42,398 bases of DNA from Cereibacter changlensis JA139 (lineage in GTDB: Bacteria > Pseudomonadota > Alphaproteobacteria > Rhodobacterales > Rhodobacteraceae): contig NZ_PZKG01000029.1 of NCBI RefSeq assembly GCF_003034985.1, forward strand, positions 1 to 42,398. Direction: 5' to 3'. Under the pieces are notes generated by a model that saw only the letters and a list, made by a program, of their open reading frames with translations, made no database searches and was not told the DNA's origin. Positions 8,673 to 17,593 of this stretch are shown piece after piece (position 1 is the stretch's first letter; each line of letters starts with the position of its first letter). The position numbers were made by a program, and so were the translations under genes.

Positions 8673-8817
8673 CTCAGAAAGCCCCCGCTCGAAGGCCCGA
8701 AGTCACAAAAGCCTGCCCGTTCATCGCTGCCCCGGTTCTTGTTTGGCCAAGCATAGCAAAGCCCCGAACCGCAGGCATCATCAAAACGTCACAGACCGGA
8801 GCCCCCAATCATCATCT

Positions 8818-8931
8818 CGGCCCAAAAATCCCACGGGGGTGGAGTGCGGCAAGGATATCCTCCGGTGGAGGATGTCCCGCGCGGAACGCCCGGCCCCTGG
8901 CCGGGCTATGGGGCGTGAAGCCCCCGGCGGG
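8818..8931 (-). repeat. Intergenic hairpin/ATATTT repeat, copy B (long form)
   Basis: This has the same layout as copy A. The GCCCGGCC / GGCCGGGC hairpin (8888-8906) is identical in its arms but has a different loop. The hairpin GATATCCTCC / GGAGGATGTC (8854-8876) differs from copy A on both arms, and the pairing is kept except for one G-T. The core reads CCCACGGGGGTG next to AAAAATCC on the plus strand. It lies downstream of the alaS-DUF1330 pair. The rest of 8673-8817 holds only the presumed promoter region of the amidotransferase gene. Confidence 0.7.
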
Positions 8932-8945
8932 TAGCCGCCAGAGCC

Positions 8946-9236
8946 TCACTCGGACTCTTCGACCACCACCAGATCGCGCACCGAGGCGCCGCGGGCATTG
9001 TCCAGCGCCGCCTGATACTCGGCCGAGTTGTAGCAGGCCACCGCCGCCTCCAGCGACGGAAAGCGCGCCACCACATTGCGCGAGCGGTCACGCCCCTCGA
9101 GCTGCACATGCCGCCCGCCGCGGGCGAGGAAAACCCCGCCATGCGCGGCAATGGCCGGCCCCGCGCCTTTGGCGTAGAGCGCATAGGCCTCCGCGTCGGT
9201 CACCTCGACATTCGCGATCCACAATGCCGTCGCCAT
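8946..9236 (-). CDS. DUF1330 domain protein
   Basis: This is a 96-aa dimeric alpha/beta-barrel-type protein (ferredoxin-like fold) of the DUF1330 family. It shows the typical ANVEVTDAEAYALYAKGAGPAIAAHGG opening, a GGRHVQLEGRDRSRNVVARFPSLEAA middle and the YNSAEYQAALDNARGAS helix. Its start follows the alaS stop by one nucleotide, so it is co-transcribed and probably co-translated with alaS. The biochemical function of DUF1330 proteins is not established and the alaS linkage does not clarify it. Confidence 0.88.
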   Translation of the reverse strand: MATALWIANVEVTDAEAYALYAKGAGPAIAAHGGVFLARGGRHVQLEGRDRSRNVVARFPSLEAAVACYNSAEYQAALDNARGASVRDLVVVEESE

Positions 9237-9237
9237 C

Positions 9238-11886
9238 TCAGCCTCCGATCACGGCTTCCGCCGCCTTCACTGCCGCTTCCGCTTGCGAGGCATCCGCCGC
9301 CCCGGCCTGCGCCATGTCCGGACGGCCACCGCCGCCCTTGCCGCCAAGCGCCTCGGCCGCCGCCTTCACCAGCGTCACCGCCGAGATCCGGTCGGTCAGA
9401 TCCGCCGTGACACCCGCCGCCAGCGCCGCCTTGCCGCCGGTGTCGGAGATCAGCAGCACCGCGCCCGAGCCGACCCGTGCCTTCATCTCGTCGATCAGCC
9501 CCGGCATGTCCTTGCCGGCAACGCCCTGCACGATCTGCGCGAGGAACTTCACCCCGCCGATCTCCTTGGCCTCCGCCGCGGCGCCGCCACCCATCGCGGC
9601 CTCGCGCCGCAGCTGCGCCACCTCGTTGGAGAGCTGCCGCCGCTCCTCGACCAGCGCCTTCACCCGGTCGACGACCTCCGCCGGCGCCGCCTTCAGCGCC
9701 CCGGCCACCTCGGCCAGACGCTTCATCTGCTCGTTGAGATAGGCCAGCGCCCCCTCGCCGGTCAGCGCCTCGACCCGCCGCACACCGGCGGAGGAGGCGG
9801 AATCGCCGAGGATCACGCAGAGCCCGATATCGCCCAGCCGCGCCACATGGGTGCCGCCGCAGAGCTCGAGGCTGTAGGTCCGCCCGTCGGCGCCCTTGCC
9901 CGAGCCCTCCTGCACGCCCATCGACACGACGCGCACCTCGTCGCCGTATTTCTCGCCGAACAGCGCCTGCGCCCCCAGCGCCCGCGCGTCGTCGGGGGTC
10001 ATGATCCGGGTCTCGACGGCGCCGTTCGAGCGGATGAAGCCGTTCACCTCGGCCTCGACCTGCGCCAGTTCCTCGGGCGAGAGCGCCTTGGAATGGCTGA
10101 AGTCGAAGCGCAGCCGGTCCGGCGCGTTGAGCGAGCCGCGCTGAGCCACATGGTCGCCGAGCGCGCGCCGCAGCGCCTCGTGCAGGAGGTGCGTCGCCGA
10201 GTGGTTCGCCCGGATCGCCGAGCGCCGCGCGTGATCCACCACCAGCGAGGCGCCCTGCCCCTGCCGGATCTCGCCCTCGGTCACTTCGGCGAAATGGATG
10301 AACAGCCCCTGACCCTTCTTGGTGTCGGTGATCCGCGCCACGCCGCTGTCGGTCTTCAACAGGCCGGTGTCGCCCACCTGTCCGCCCGATTCCGCATAGA
10401 ACGGCGTCTGGTTCAGCACGATCTGCACCGTGTCGCCGGCCTTTGCCACATCGACCGCGCCGCCCATGACCAGCGCCAGAACCTGACCCTCGGCCGTCTC
10501 GGTGTCATAGCCGAGGAATTCGGTCGCGCCGTGCTGCTCGGCCAGATCGAACCAGATCGCCGCATCCTTGGTCTCGCCCGACCCGGCCCAGCTGGCGCGC
10601 GCCTTGGCCTTCTGCTCGGCCATCGCCGCGTCGAAGCCCTCGGTATCGACCGCCAGCCCCTTCTCGCGCGCCGCGTCCTGCGTCAGGTCGAGCGGGAAGC
10701 CGTAGGTGTCGTAAAGCTTGAAGGCCGCGGCCCCCGGCAGAGCCTGCCCCTCGCCAAGACCCGAAACCTCATCCTCCAGCAGCTTCAGACCGCGGTCCAG
10801 CGTCTGGCGGAAGCGAGTCTCTTCCAGCCGTAGCGTCTCCTCGATCAGCGCCTGCCCGCGCTGCAGCTCCGGATAGGCCCCGCCCATCTGCCGCACCAGC
10901 GCCGGCACCAGACGGTGCATCACCGGGTCCTGCGCGCCTAGCTGATGCGCGTGGCGCATCGCGCGGCGCATGATCCGCCGCAGCACATAGCCACGCCCCT
11001 CGTTGGAGGGCATCACCCCGTCGGCGATCAGGAAACTGGTCGAACGCAGGTGGTCGGCGATGACGCGGTGATGCGTCTTGCCGGGGCCGTCCGGGTCCGA
11101 GCTCGTCGCATGGGCCGACGCCTCGATCAGCGCGCGCATGAGATCGGTGTCGTAGTTGTCGTGCTTGCCCTGAAGCAGCGCGCCGATCCGCTCCAACCCC
11201 ATGCCGGTGTCGATCGACTGCGACGGCAGCGGCGTCATCGACCCGTCGGGATGCTGCTCGTTCTGCATGAAGACGAGGTTCCAGATCTCGATGAAGCGAT
11301 CGCCATCCTCGTCGGCCGAGCCGGGCGGTCCGCCCCAGATCTTGTCGCCATGGTCGAAGAAGATCTCGGTGCAGGGGCCGCAGGGGCCGGTCGGGCCCAT
11401 CATCCAGAAGTTGTCGTTGGTCGGGATGCGGATGATCCGGTCATCGGTCAGCCCGGCGACCTTCTTCCAGATCGCCGCCGCCTCGTCATCGGTGTGATAG
11501 ACGGTGACCAGCAGCCGGTCCTTCGGGATGTCGAAATCCTTGGTCAGCAGCTCCCAGGCGAAGGGGATCGCCTCGTTCTTGAAATAGTCGCCGAAGCTGA
11601 AATTGCCCAGCATCTCGAAGAAGGTGTGGTGCCGCGCGGTATAGCCGACGTTGTCGAGGTCGTTGTGCTTGCCGCCCGCGCGCACGCATTTCTGCGCGGT
11701 GGTGGCGCGCTTGTAGTCGCGGGTCTCGACCCCGGTGAAGCAGTTTTTGAACTGCACCATCCCCGAGTTGGCGAACATCAGCGTCGGGTCGTTGCGCGGG
11801 ACCAGCGGCGAGCTGTCGACCACGCGATGGCCGTTGCGTTCGAAGAAATTGAGAAAGGTGGAGCGGATATCGTTCAGCGACGGCAT
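9238..11886 (-). CDS. alaS: Alanyl-tRNA synthetase
   Basis: This is a class II aminoacyl-tRNA synthetase of 882 aa (E. coli AlaS is 876). Motif 1 and the catalytic core are visible from [20 protein letters not shown] and [18 protein letters not shown] to GMGLERI (motif 3). The editing-domain zinc ligands are [11 protein letters not shown] and [13 protein letters not shown]. The C-terminal oligomerisation region (C-Ala) ends in [15 protein letters not shown] start at the [11 protein letters not shown]; an open frame continues 31 codons upstream without AlaS similarity. The DUF1330 gene follows directly. Confidence 0.97.
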   Translation of the reverse strand: MPSLNDIRSTFLNFFERNGHRVVDSSPLVPRNDPTLMFANSGMVQFKNCFTGVETRDYKRATTAQKCVRAGGKHNDLDNVGYTARHHTFFEMLGNFSFGDYFKNEAIPFAWELLTKDFDIPKDRLLVTVYHTDDEAAAIWKKVAGLTDDRIIRIPTNDNFWMMGPTGPCGPCTEIFFDHGDKIWGGPPGSADEDGDRFIEIWNLVFMQNEQHPDGSMTPLPSQSIDTGMGLERIGALLQGKHDNYDTDLMRALIEASAHATSSDPDGPGKTHHRVIADHLRSTSFLIADGVMPSNEGRGYVLRRIMRRAMRHAHQLGAQDPVMHRLVPALVRQMGGAYPELQRGQALIEETLRLEETRFRQTLDRGLKLLEDEVSGLGEGQALPGAAAFKLYDTYGFPLDLTQDAAREKGLAVDTEGFDAAMAEQKAKARASWAGSGETKDAAIWFDLAEQHGATEFLGYDTETAEGQVLALVMGGAVDVAKAGDTVQIVLNQTPFYAESGGQVGDTGLLKTDSGVARITDTKKGQGLFIHFAEVTEGEIRQGQGASLVVDHARRSAIRANHSATHLLHEALRRALGDHVAQRGSLNAPDRLRFDFSHSKALSPEELAQVEAEVNGFIRSNGAVETRIMTPDDARALGAQALFGEKYGDEVRVVSMGVQEGSGKGADGRTYSLELCGGTHVARLGDIGLCVILGDSASSAGVRRVEALTGEGALAYLNEQMKRLAEVAGALKAAPAEVVDRVKALVEERRQLSNEVAQLRREAAMGGGAAAEAKEIGGVKFLAQIVQGVAGKDMPGLIDEMKARVGSGAVLLISDTGGKAALAAGVTADLTDRISAVTLVKAAAEALGGKGGGGRPDMAQAGAADASQAEAAVKAAEAVIGG

Positions 11887-11977
11887 GCAGGGCCCCCATG
11901 TCAGGCGGATGGCGTGTTCGGCGTTCCGTTTAGCCCTGCCGGCGGGGGCTGTCCACCGCGACCGCGCCGCGCCATGC

Positions 11978-12009
11978 AAAAGGGGCCGGCGCTTCTGCGT
12001 CCGGCCCCT
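11978..12009 (-). terminator. Intrinsic terminator of recA
   Basis: On the minus strand a 9-bp stem AGGGGCCGG / CCGGCCCCT with an 11-nt loop is followed by TTTTG. It lies 18 nt past the recA stop and separates recA from alaS. Confidence 0.8.
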
Positions 12010-12027
12010 CGCTCGCAGCTTCGCTGC

Positions 12028-13101
12028 TTACATGTCGACGATTTCATCGTCCTTGCCGCCCTCGGGCGCGCTGAAGTCCAGACCGTGCGAGGCGCGGATC
12101 TTCTCCTCGATGTCGGCGGCGACCGAAGGGTTCGACTTCAGGAAGGTCTTGGCGTTCTCGCGTCCCTGGCCGATCCGCTCGTCGCCATAGGAATACCAGG
12201 AGCCGGATTTCTCCACCACGCCGGCCTTCACCCCCAGATCGACCAGCTCGCCGACCTTGGAGATGCCCTCGCCATACATGATGTCGAATTCGACCTGCTT
12301 GAAGGGCGGCGCCACCTTGTTCTTCACCACCTTCACCCGGGTCGAGTTGCCCACCACATCCTCGCGCTCCTTGATCGAGCCGGTGCGCCGGATGTCGAGC
12401 CGGACCGAGGCGTAGAATTTCAACGCGTTGCCGCCGGTGGTGGTCTCCGGGCTGCCGAACATCACCCCAATCTTCATGCGGATCTGGTTGATGAAGATCA
12501 CCATGCAGTTCGAACGGCCGATCGAGGCGGTCAGTTTGCGCATCGCCTGGCTCATCAGCCGGGCCTGGGCGCCCATCTGCATGTCGCCCATCTCGCCCTC
12601 GATCTCGGATTTCGGCGTCAGCGCCGCCACCGAATCGACCACGATCAGGCTTACCGCGCCGGAGCGCACCAGCGTGTCGACGATCTCCAGCGCCTGCTCG
12701 CCGGTGTCGGGCTGGCTGATCAGCAGTTCGTCGAGGTTCACGCCCAGCTTCTTGGCATATTGCGGGTCGAGCGCATGTTCGGCGTCGACGAAGGCGCAGA
12801 CGCCGCCCTTCTTCTGCTCCTCGGCGACCACATGCAGGGTGAGCGTGGTCTTGCCCGAGCTTTCCGGCCCGTAGATCTCGATGATGCGGCCCTTGGGCAG
12901 GCCGCCGATGCCCAGCGCGATGTCGAGCCCCAGCGAGCCGGTCGAGGTCGCCTCGACATCCATCACCGGGTTGTTCGCGCCGAGCTTCATGATCGAGCCC
13001 TTGCCGAACTGCCGTTCGATCTGTGCCAGCGCGCTTTCCAGCGCCTTCGCCTTGTCCATCTCGCGCTTTCCGTTCAAATCGAGGAGGTTCGCCGTCGCCA
13101 T
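12028..13101 (-). CDS. recA: Recombinase A
   Basis: This is RecA, the ATP-dependent DNA strand-exchange protein and LexA co-protease, 357 aa. Visible features are the N-terminal polymerisation helix with [18 protein letters not shown], Walker [10 protein letters not shown], the MAW region, Walker [11 protein letters not shown], loop L2 [30 protein letters not shown] and the acidic C-tail. The start [15 protein letters not shown] has AAGGA 7 nt upstream. A candidate promoter and SOS box lie upstream. It appears monocistronic. Confidence 0.98.
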   Translation of the reverse strand: MATANLLDLNGKREMDKAKALESALAQIERQFGKGSIMKLGANNPVMDVEATSTGSLGLDIALGIGGLPKGRIIEIYGPESSGKTTLTLHVVAEEQKKGGVCAFVDAEHALDPQYAKKLGVNLDELLISQPDTGEQALEIVDTLVRSGAVSLIVVDSVAALTPKSEIEGEMGDMQMGAQARLMSQAMRKLTASIGRSNCMVIFINQIRMKIGVMFGSPETTTGGNALKFYASVRLDIRRTGSIKEREDVVGNSTRVKVVKNKVAPPFKQVEFDIMYGEGISKVGELVDLGVKAGVVEKSGSWYSYGDERIGQGRENAKTFLKSNPSVAADIEEKIRASHGLDFSAPEGGKDDEIVDM

Positions 13102-13150
13102 GTCCTGATCCTTATTCCACAGCCGCGGGTGCGCAGCAATCGTTCCTGGT

Positions 13151-13165
13151 GTTCCCCAAGTGTTC
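13151..13165. promoter_or_regulatory. LexA (SOS) box of recA, GTTC-N7-GTTC
   Basis: GTTC CCCAAGT GTTC is the direct-repeat SOS box known for Rhodobacter and other alphaproteobacteria. It lies 50 nt upstream of recA and 5 nt downstream of a candidate -10, where bound LexA would block initiation. A further GTTC at 13142 has only 5-nt spacing and is probably not part of the box. Confidence 0.85.
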
Positions 13166-13170
13166 CTGCC

Positions 13171-13199
13171 GTTATGCGATCAAAACGGGAACAATACAA
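13171..13199 (-). promoter_or_regulatory. Candidate recA promoter
   Basis: On the minus strand there is TTGTAT (-35, 13194-13199), 17 nt, then CATAAC (-10, 13171-13176), each 4 of 6 to consensus. The predicted start site would fall inside the SOS box. Confidence 0.45.
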
Positions 13200-13293
13200 C
13201 TGTTTTCTGGTGAATCCAGCTTTTTCAGAAAAGAGTTACGGTCTAGTTTACGCCGGAGGCCGGAAGCGGTTGCGGTGGTGAAAAGGAAGAGTG

Positions 13294-13884
13294 ATGCTGG
13301 TTTTCTGGGAGCAAAGGCTGGCGTTTCTCGCCACGCCGAAGACAGGTTCGACCGCCATCGCGGCGGCGCTCGAATCGCTGGCCACCCTGTCCTTCCAGCG
13401 CCCGCCGGTGCTCAAGCACACCACCGCCCAGCGCTACCGGCGGTTCCTCGGCCCCTATTTCGCCGCCGCCTCGGGCCATGACTTCACCGTGGTCGCGCTG
13501 ATGCGAGAGCCGCGCTCCTGGCTGGGCAGCTGGTATCGCTACCGCCAGCGTGACGAGATGACCGAGACGGAGAAGAGCACCCGGGGTCTCAGCTTCGACG
13601 ACTTCGTGCGGGCCTATGTCCGCGATCCGCAGCCGGAGTATGCGGCGGTCGGGTCGCAGGCGCGCTTCCTGCAGCCGCGCAACGGGCCGGGCGTCGACCG
13701 GCTGTTCCGCTACGAGGAGATCGACCGGCTGGTCGACTTCCTCGAGGACCGGCTGGATTGCCGCATCACCCTGCCGCGGCTGAACGTCTCTCCGGAGGCG
13801 GAAATGGACCTTTCGCCGGAGACCGCCGCACTGCTGCGCCAGGTTGCGGCCCGGGATTACGCGCTCTACGACAGCCTCGGCTGA
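13294..13884 (+). CDS. Sulfotransferase-like P-loop protein
   Basis: This is a 196-aa protein with the two signatures of the PAPS-dependent sulfotransferase fold. The first is a 5'-phosphosulfate loop TPKTGSTAIAAAL near residues 14-26; the second is a 3'-phosphate-binding REPRSWLGSWYRYR stretch near 71-84. A GTG lies two codons before the ATG at 13294; I prefer the ATG because AAGGAA lies 5-6 nt ahead. There is no signal peptide or membrane segment. It stands between recA and cckA, convergent with cckA (3-nt gap), with no obvious partner. The acceptor molecule is unknown, and it may be one of many divergent sulfotransferase-fold proteins found in marine alphaproteobacteria. Confidence 0.72.
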   Translation: MLVFWEQRLAFLATPKTGSTAIAAALESLATLSFQRPPVLKHTTAQRYRRFLGPYFAAASGHDFTVVALMREPRSWLGSWYRYRQRDEMTETEKSTRGLSFDDFVRAYVRDPQPEYAAVGSQARFLQPRNGPGVDRLFRYEEIDRLVDFLEDRLDCRITLPRLNVSPEAEMDLSPETAALLRQVAARDYALYDSLG

Positions 13885-13887
13885 GCT

Positions 13888-16215
13888 TCACTGCAGCTGG
13901 CCCTGCACCGTCGCCGTCAGCTCGGTCAGCGAGAAGGGTTTCGGCAGGAAGACCGAGTTCGGGATCCGCGCCTTGGTGCCCGCCAGGCATTCCTCGGCAT
14001 AGCCGGAAACGAAGACCACCCTCACCTCCGGCCGGTCCTCCAGCGCCCTCCGCACCCAGGTGGGGCCGTCCATCCCCGGCATCACTACATCGGTGACGAA
14101 GACATCGACCTCCAGCGCGGAGTCCTCCAGCGTGTGCAGCGCCTCCTCGGCATTTTCGGCCTCGAGCACGGTGAAGCCGCGCATCCTGAGCGCGCGCGAA
14201 GCGAAGGCCCGCACCGGCGCCTCGTCCTCGACCAGCAGCACCACCCCCTCGCCGCAGCGCATCGGCGCGCGGGGGGCGGGCGCGGGCCGCGCCGGCTCGG
14301 GCAGCGGCAGGTCGTGGATCGGGAAATAGAGATGGAAGACCGAGCCCTCCCCCGGTTCTGAATCGACGAAGATGAAGCCGCCGGACTGTTTCACGATACC
14401 GTAAGCGGTCGAGAGCCCGAGCCCGGTGCCCTCCCCCGGCCGCTTGGTGGTGTAGAATGGCTCGAAGATCTTCTGCAGCCGGTCGGCGGGGATGCCGGTG
14501 CCGGTGTCCTGCACATGGATCAGCGCGTAATTGCCCGCCGGCACCACCGCCCGGTCGCGCCTGAGCTCTTCGGTCAGGGTCACCGCCTCGGTAGAAATGC
14601 GGATCACGCCGCCCTCCGGCATGGCGTCCCGGGCGTTCACCACCAGGTTCATCAGCACCTGCTCCAGCTGCCGCTTGTCGGCGCGGATCGGCCCCAGGTC
14701 GGCGGCCGGGGACAGCCGCAGGCTCACCCGCTCGCCGACCAGCCGGTTCAGCAGATGGGTGAGATCGGACAGCACCTCCTGCAGGTCGACCCGCTCGGGC
14801 TGCAGCGTCTGCTTGCGCGAGAAGGCCAGCAGCTGGCCGACGAGGCTGGCGGCGCGATTGGCGTTCTGGTGGATCTGCACCAGATCGGCATATTCCGGGT
14901 CCTCGCGCTCGTGGCGCAGCAGCAAGAGGTCGCAATGGCCGGAGATCGCGGTCAGCAGGTTGTTGAAGTCATGCGCGATTCCGCCGGCAAGCTGGCCGAT
15001 GGCCTGCATCTTCTGGCTCTGGACGAACTGCGCCTCCAATGTCTTCAGCGCCGTCGCGTCGTTCAGCACCGCCAGCACCGCGGGACGGCCGCGCTCGACG
15101 ATGCGGCGCAGGGTGATCTGCAGGAACACGTCCTCCTCGGCGCGGCGCAGGCGCAGCACCTCGGCCCCGCCGGGGCTGCGCTCAGTCGCGACATCCGCCA
15201 GCCAGTCCGAGACCGAGCGGCCGAGCCCCTCGAAGAGATCGGCGAATTCCGCCTCCGCCCCGGGCGCCAGCCAGAGCAGGTCGCGCGCCGCCCGGTTGGC
15301 GGCGTGCAGGCCGCCGTCGCCCTCGAATTTCAGCAGCGCCACCGGCAGATGTTCGAAATCGGCCATCACCTCATCATCGGCCCGACAGCACGGCGCCGGC
15401 AGCAGGTAGACCTCGCGCCGCTCGCCCGGCCCGGCGATCTCCACCGGCAGGGCGCGCAGCTGGCCCTCGGCCGCGCGGATCTCGACCTCCTCTCCCGGAC
15501 GCGGCGGGCCGGAAACGAACAGGCTGTCCAGCTGGTCGGGCCGCCGCCCCAGCAGGCGGCGCATCGCCTCGTTGCTGAACAGCACGACGCCGGCCTTGTT
15601 GGCGATCAGCATCGGCAGGCTCAGCGTCTCGGCCCCGCGGCCCTGGCCGGGGCGGTCGAGAAACTCTTCCAGCCGCCATAGGAAGCGCGCCTTGCCGATC
15701 CGGTGCACCGAAAGCCGGGTGTGGCCGCGCCGGGTCGCCACATCCTCCCGTGCGCTGCCGCCCTGGGCGGCGCGGCATTGCAGCCGGTAGAGCACCGAGG
15801 CCGGGCTGGCGAAATGGTCCTTCAGCGCGGCGAGCAGGGTGGAGCCGACGCCCTCGCCGAAGCGCTCCGCCGCGGCGGCGTTCTGGAAACCGATGCGGCC
15901 GAGCGCATCGGTGCTGAAACAGGGCGAGGCGTCCTGACCGATCAGCCGTCGCAATCGCCCATTCAGCCGCCGGTCGCCGATCCAGCCGAGCACCAGCAGC
16001 AGCCGCGAGACAATGACCATCCCGGCGAAGGTCAGCCCGGCGACCCCGGCGATCATCCGCAACTCGGTATCGCGGGTCAGCGAGGCCACCGCGAAGCTGG
16101 CGAGCGCCACGGCGATCAGCAGCCAGAGCCGCGAGGAGAAGCTGCGCGCCGTCCCGATCAGATCCAAGGCCTGTGCCACGGTCACCCATCCTGCTGGAGT
16201 CGCCTCGCACCCCAT
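13888..16215 (-). CDS. cckA: Hybrid histidine kinase/phosphatase CckA
   Basis: This cell-cycle phosphorelay kinase acts through ChpT on CtrA and CpdR. Two membrane helices (about residues 29-46 and 52-78) are followed by PAS-like sensor regions (about 100-190 and 195-400). The HisKA domain has IAHDFNNLL (about H415), and the HATPase domain has NLVVNARDAM and DTGTGIP and GTGLGLSTAYGIVKQSGG. A C-terminal receiver carries VEDE and the acceptor Asp in FVTDVVMPGMDG (about 700). The HDFNNLL box plus the terminal receiver is the CckA pattern. The start is uncertain: the ATG at 16215 has no ribosome site and lies 15 nt from a CtrA-type site, while an in-frame GTG at 16179 has AGGA 9 nt upstream and may be the true start. 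Confidence 0.9.
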   Translation of the reverse strand: MGCEATPAGWVTVAQALDLIGTARSFSSRLWLLIAVALASFAVASLTRDTELRMIAGVAGLTFAGMVIVSRLLLVLGWIGDRRLNGRLRRLIGQDASPCFSTDALGRIGFQNAAAAERFGEGVGSTLLAALKDHFASPASVLYRLQCRAAQGGSAREDVATRRGHTRLSVHRIGKARFLWRLEEFLDRPGQGRGAETLSLPMLIANKAGVVLFSNEAMRRLLGRRPDQLDSLFVSGPPRPGEEVEIRAAEGQLRALPVEIAGPGERREVYLLPAPCCRADDEVMADFEHLPVALLKFEGDGGLHAANRAARDLLWLAPGAEAEFADLFEGLGRSVSDWLADVATERSPGGAEVLRLRRAEEDVFLQITLRRIVERGRPAVLAVLNDATALKTLEAQFVQSQKMQAIGQLAGGIAHDFNNLLTAISGHCDLLLLRHEREDPEYADLVQIHQNANRAASLVGQLLAFSRKQTLQPERVDLQEVLSDLTHLLNRLVGERVSLRLSPAADLGPIRADKRQLEQVLMNLVVNARDAMPEGGVIRISTEAVTLTEELRRDRAVVPAGNYALIHVQDTGTGIPADRLQKIFEPFYTTKRPGEGTGLGLSTAYGIVKQSGGFIFVDSEPGEGSVFHLYFPIHDLPLPEPARPAPAPRAPMRCGEGVVLLVEDEAPVRAFASRALRMRGFTVLEAENAEEALHTLEDSALEVDVFVTDVVMPGMDGPTWVRRALEDRPEVRVVFVSGYAEECLAGTKARIPNSVFLPKPFSLTELTATVQGQLQ

Positions 16216-16230
16216 TCAGGACCAGAACGT

Positions 16231-16246
16231 TTAATCAGGACTTAAC
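16231..16246. promoter_or_regulatory. CtrA-type binding site before cckA (TTAA-N7-TTAAC)
   Basis: TTAA TCAGGAC TTAAC matches the full CtrA consensus spacing exactly, in a GC-rich background where such a match is uncommon. It sits between cckA (start 16215 or 16179) and the preceding rRNA methyltransferase gene stop, on the promoter side of cckA. Confidence 0.6.
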
Positions 16247-16266
16247 CGCCGGGCAGAAATCCGCGC

Positions 16267-17427
16267 TCAGGGCGCCGCCAGCAGGCTAAGGAAGAAGCCG
16301 TCGCCGCCGTCCAGCGGTGTCAGCACCCGCTGGTCGCGGCGCTGCCAGCCGGGGTGGCGCACGAGGAAAGCCTCGACCTGGGCCTCGTTCTCCACCGACA
16401 GCAGCGAGCAGGTGGCATAGGCCAGATGCCCGCCGGGCGCGACCAGCGGGGCCACCCGGTCGAGGATGTCCGCCTGCAGCGCGCAGAGCGCCTGCAGCCG
16501 CGCCTCGGTCAGCGCCCATTTCGCTTCGGGCGCGCGGCGCCAGCTGCCCGAGCCGCTGCAGGGCGCATCGGCCAGCACCAGGTCGAAGGGCGCCTGGCGC
16601 GAGACCGCCGCGCCGTCGAGCAGCGCCACCCGCTCGCCCGCCCGCTCGGCCCGCACCGGCAGGTCGCGCATCCGCCCGGGATCGGCGTCATGGGCGAAGA
16701 GCGCCAGCCGCGCCCGCGCCGCCATCGCGAGCGTCTTGCCGCCGCCGCCGGCGCAATAATCCAGCACGCGCTGCCCCGCGACCAGAGGCAGCGCCTCCAC
16801 CACCGCTTGCGAGGCGGCATCCTGCAGCTCCACCAGCCCCTCGGCATAGATGCGCGAGGCATGGATCTTGCGCGCGCCGGCGGTGACCTGCAGCGCGGTG
16901 GCGGCCAGCGGGTGCGGCTCGGCGATGATGGCCTCAACCGCGAGCCTCTGCCGCGCCTCCTCAAGGCTGCACCGCGCGGTGTTCACCCGCAGGAAGACCG
17001 GGGCGCGGTGGCGCAGCGCCTGCATCACCGGAGCGAAGCGCTCGCCCAGGCTGTCGCGCAGCTGCGGCGCCAGCCAGTCGGGGCAGTCCAGCGCCTCCAG
17101 CTCGGAGAGCGGCGGGCGGGGCTCCAACTCCTCCTCGGTCAGCGGCGCCGGGGCATGGCCCTCGCCGGTGAAGAGGCCAGCGGGGTCAGTCCCCGCCGCA
17201 CGCAGCCCGCCGAGGATCAGCCCGCGGCCTCCCAGCCCGCCCATCGCCGCGAAGGAGCGGCGGCAGCGCAGCGCTTCGAACACCAGGTCGCGCACCGCCG
17301 CCCGGTCGCCCGAGCCAGCGAATCGGCTGGCGCGGCCCCAGTTGGTCAGCGCCTGTTCGGCGGAGGCCCCGGCGAGCACCCGGTCAAGGATCTCGATCGC
17401 GGCGGAAAGGCGGGCGGAGGGTGTCAT
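16267..17427 (-). CDS. RsmB/NOP2-family RNA (cytosine-C5) methyltransferase
   Basis: This is a 386-aa SAM-dependent methyltransferase of the RsmB/NOP2/Sun group. An N-terminal NusB-like helical region (about residues 1-90) precedes an RNA-binding segment (FLRVNTARCSLEEAR). The catalytic domain has motif I VLDYCAGGGGKTLAMAA, motif IV DAPCSGSGSW and motif VI YATCSLLSVENEAQV, which hold the two catalytic cysteines. I start at MTPSARLSAAIEIL (ATG 17427). The frame is open about 120 codons further upstream but has no family similarity. The CtrA-type site and cckA lie just past its 3' end. Confidence 0.9.
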   Translation of the reverse strand: MTPSARLSAAIEILDRVLAGASAEQALTNWGRASRFAGSGDRAAVRDLVFEALRCRRSFAAMGGLGGRGLILGGLRAAGTDPAGLFTGEGHAPAPLTEEELEPRPPLSELEALDCPDWLAPQLRDSLGERFAPVMQALRHRAPVFLRVNTARCSLEEARQRLAVEAIIAEPHPLAATALQVTAGARKIHASRIYAEGLVELQDAASQAVVEALPLVAGQRVLDYCAGGGGKTLAMAARARLALFAHDADPGRMRDLPVRAERAGERVALLDGAAVSRQAPFDLVLADAPCSGSGSWRRAPEAKWALTEARLQALCALQADILDRVAPLVAPGGHLAYATCSLLSVENEAQVEAFLVRHPGWQRRDQRVLTPLDGGDGFFLSLLAAP

Positions 17428-17593
17428 CTGGGTCTCGTGCTGCTTCGGGTCAGGATGGCGCGCGGCGTCAGCCCAGCGCCGCGCGGCGGAAAAACGCAAA
17501 ACCTTGGTTCCGCGCCGCTTTGCCACCATCGGAACGCATGACACGTCGCGGGAAGCATGGCAAACAGGTCGCGACCCCAGCGACGAGACCCAG

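Noticed and set aside
8946-9236. AlaS-associated editing or tRNA factor
   Set aside because: The sequence is an ordinary DUF1330 protein. Position next to alaS alone does not support a tRNA role.
13142-13154. Second GTTC pair at the recA SOS box
   Set aside because: The spacing is 5 nt rather than 7, so it does not form a second box.
10945-13281. 778-aa plus-strand frame across alaS and recA
   Set aside because: It spans two well-supported genes and their terminator in antisense, with Arg/His/Gly-rich low-complexity translation.
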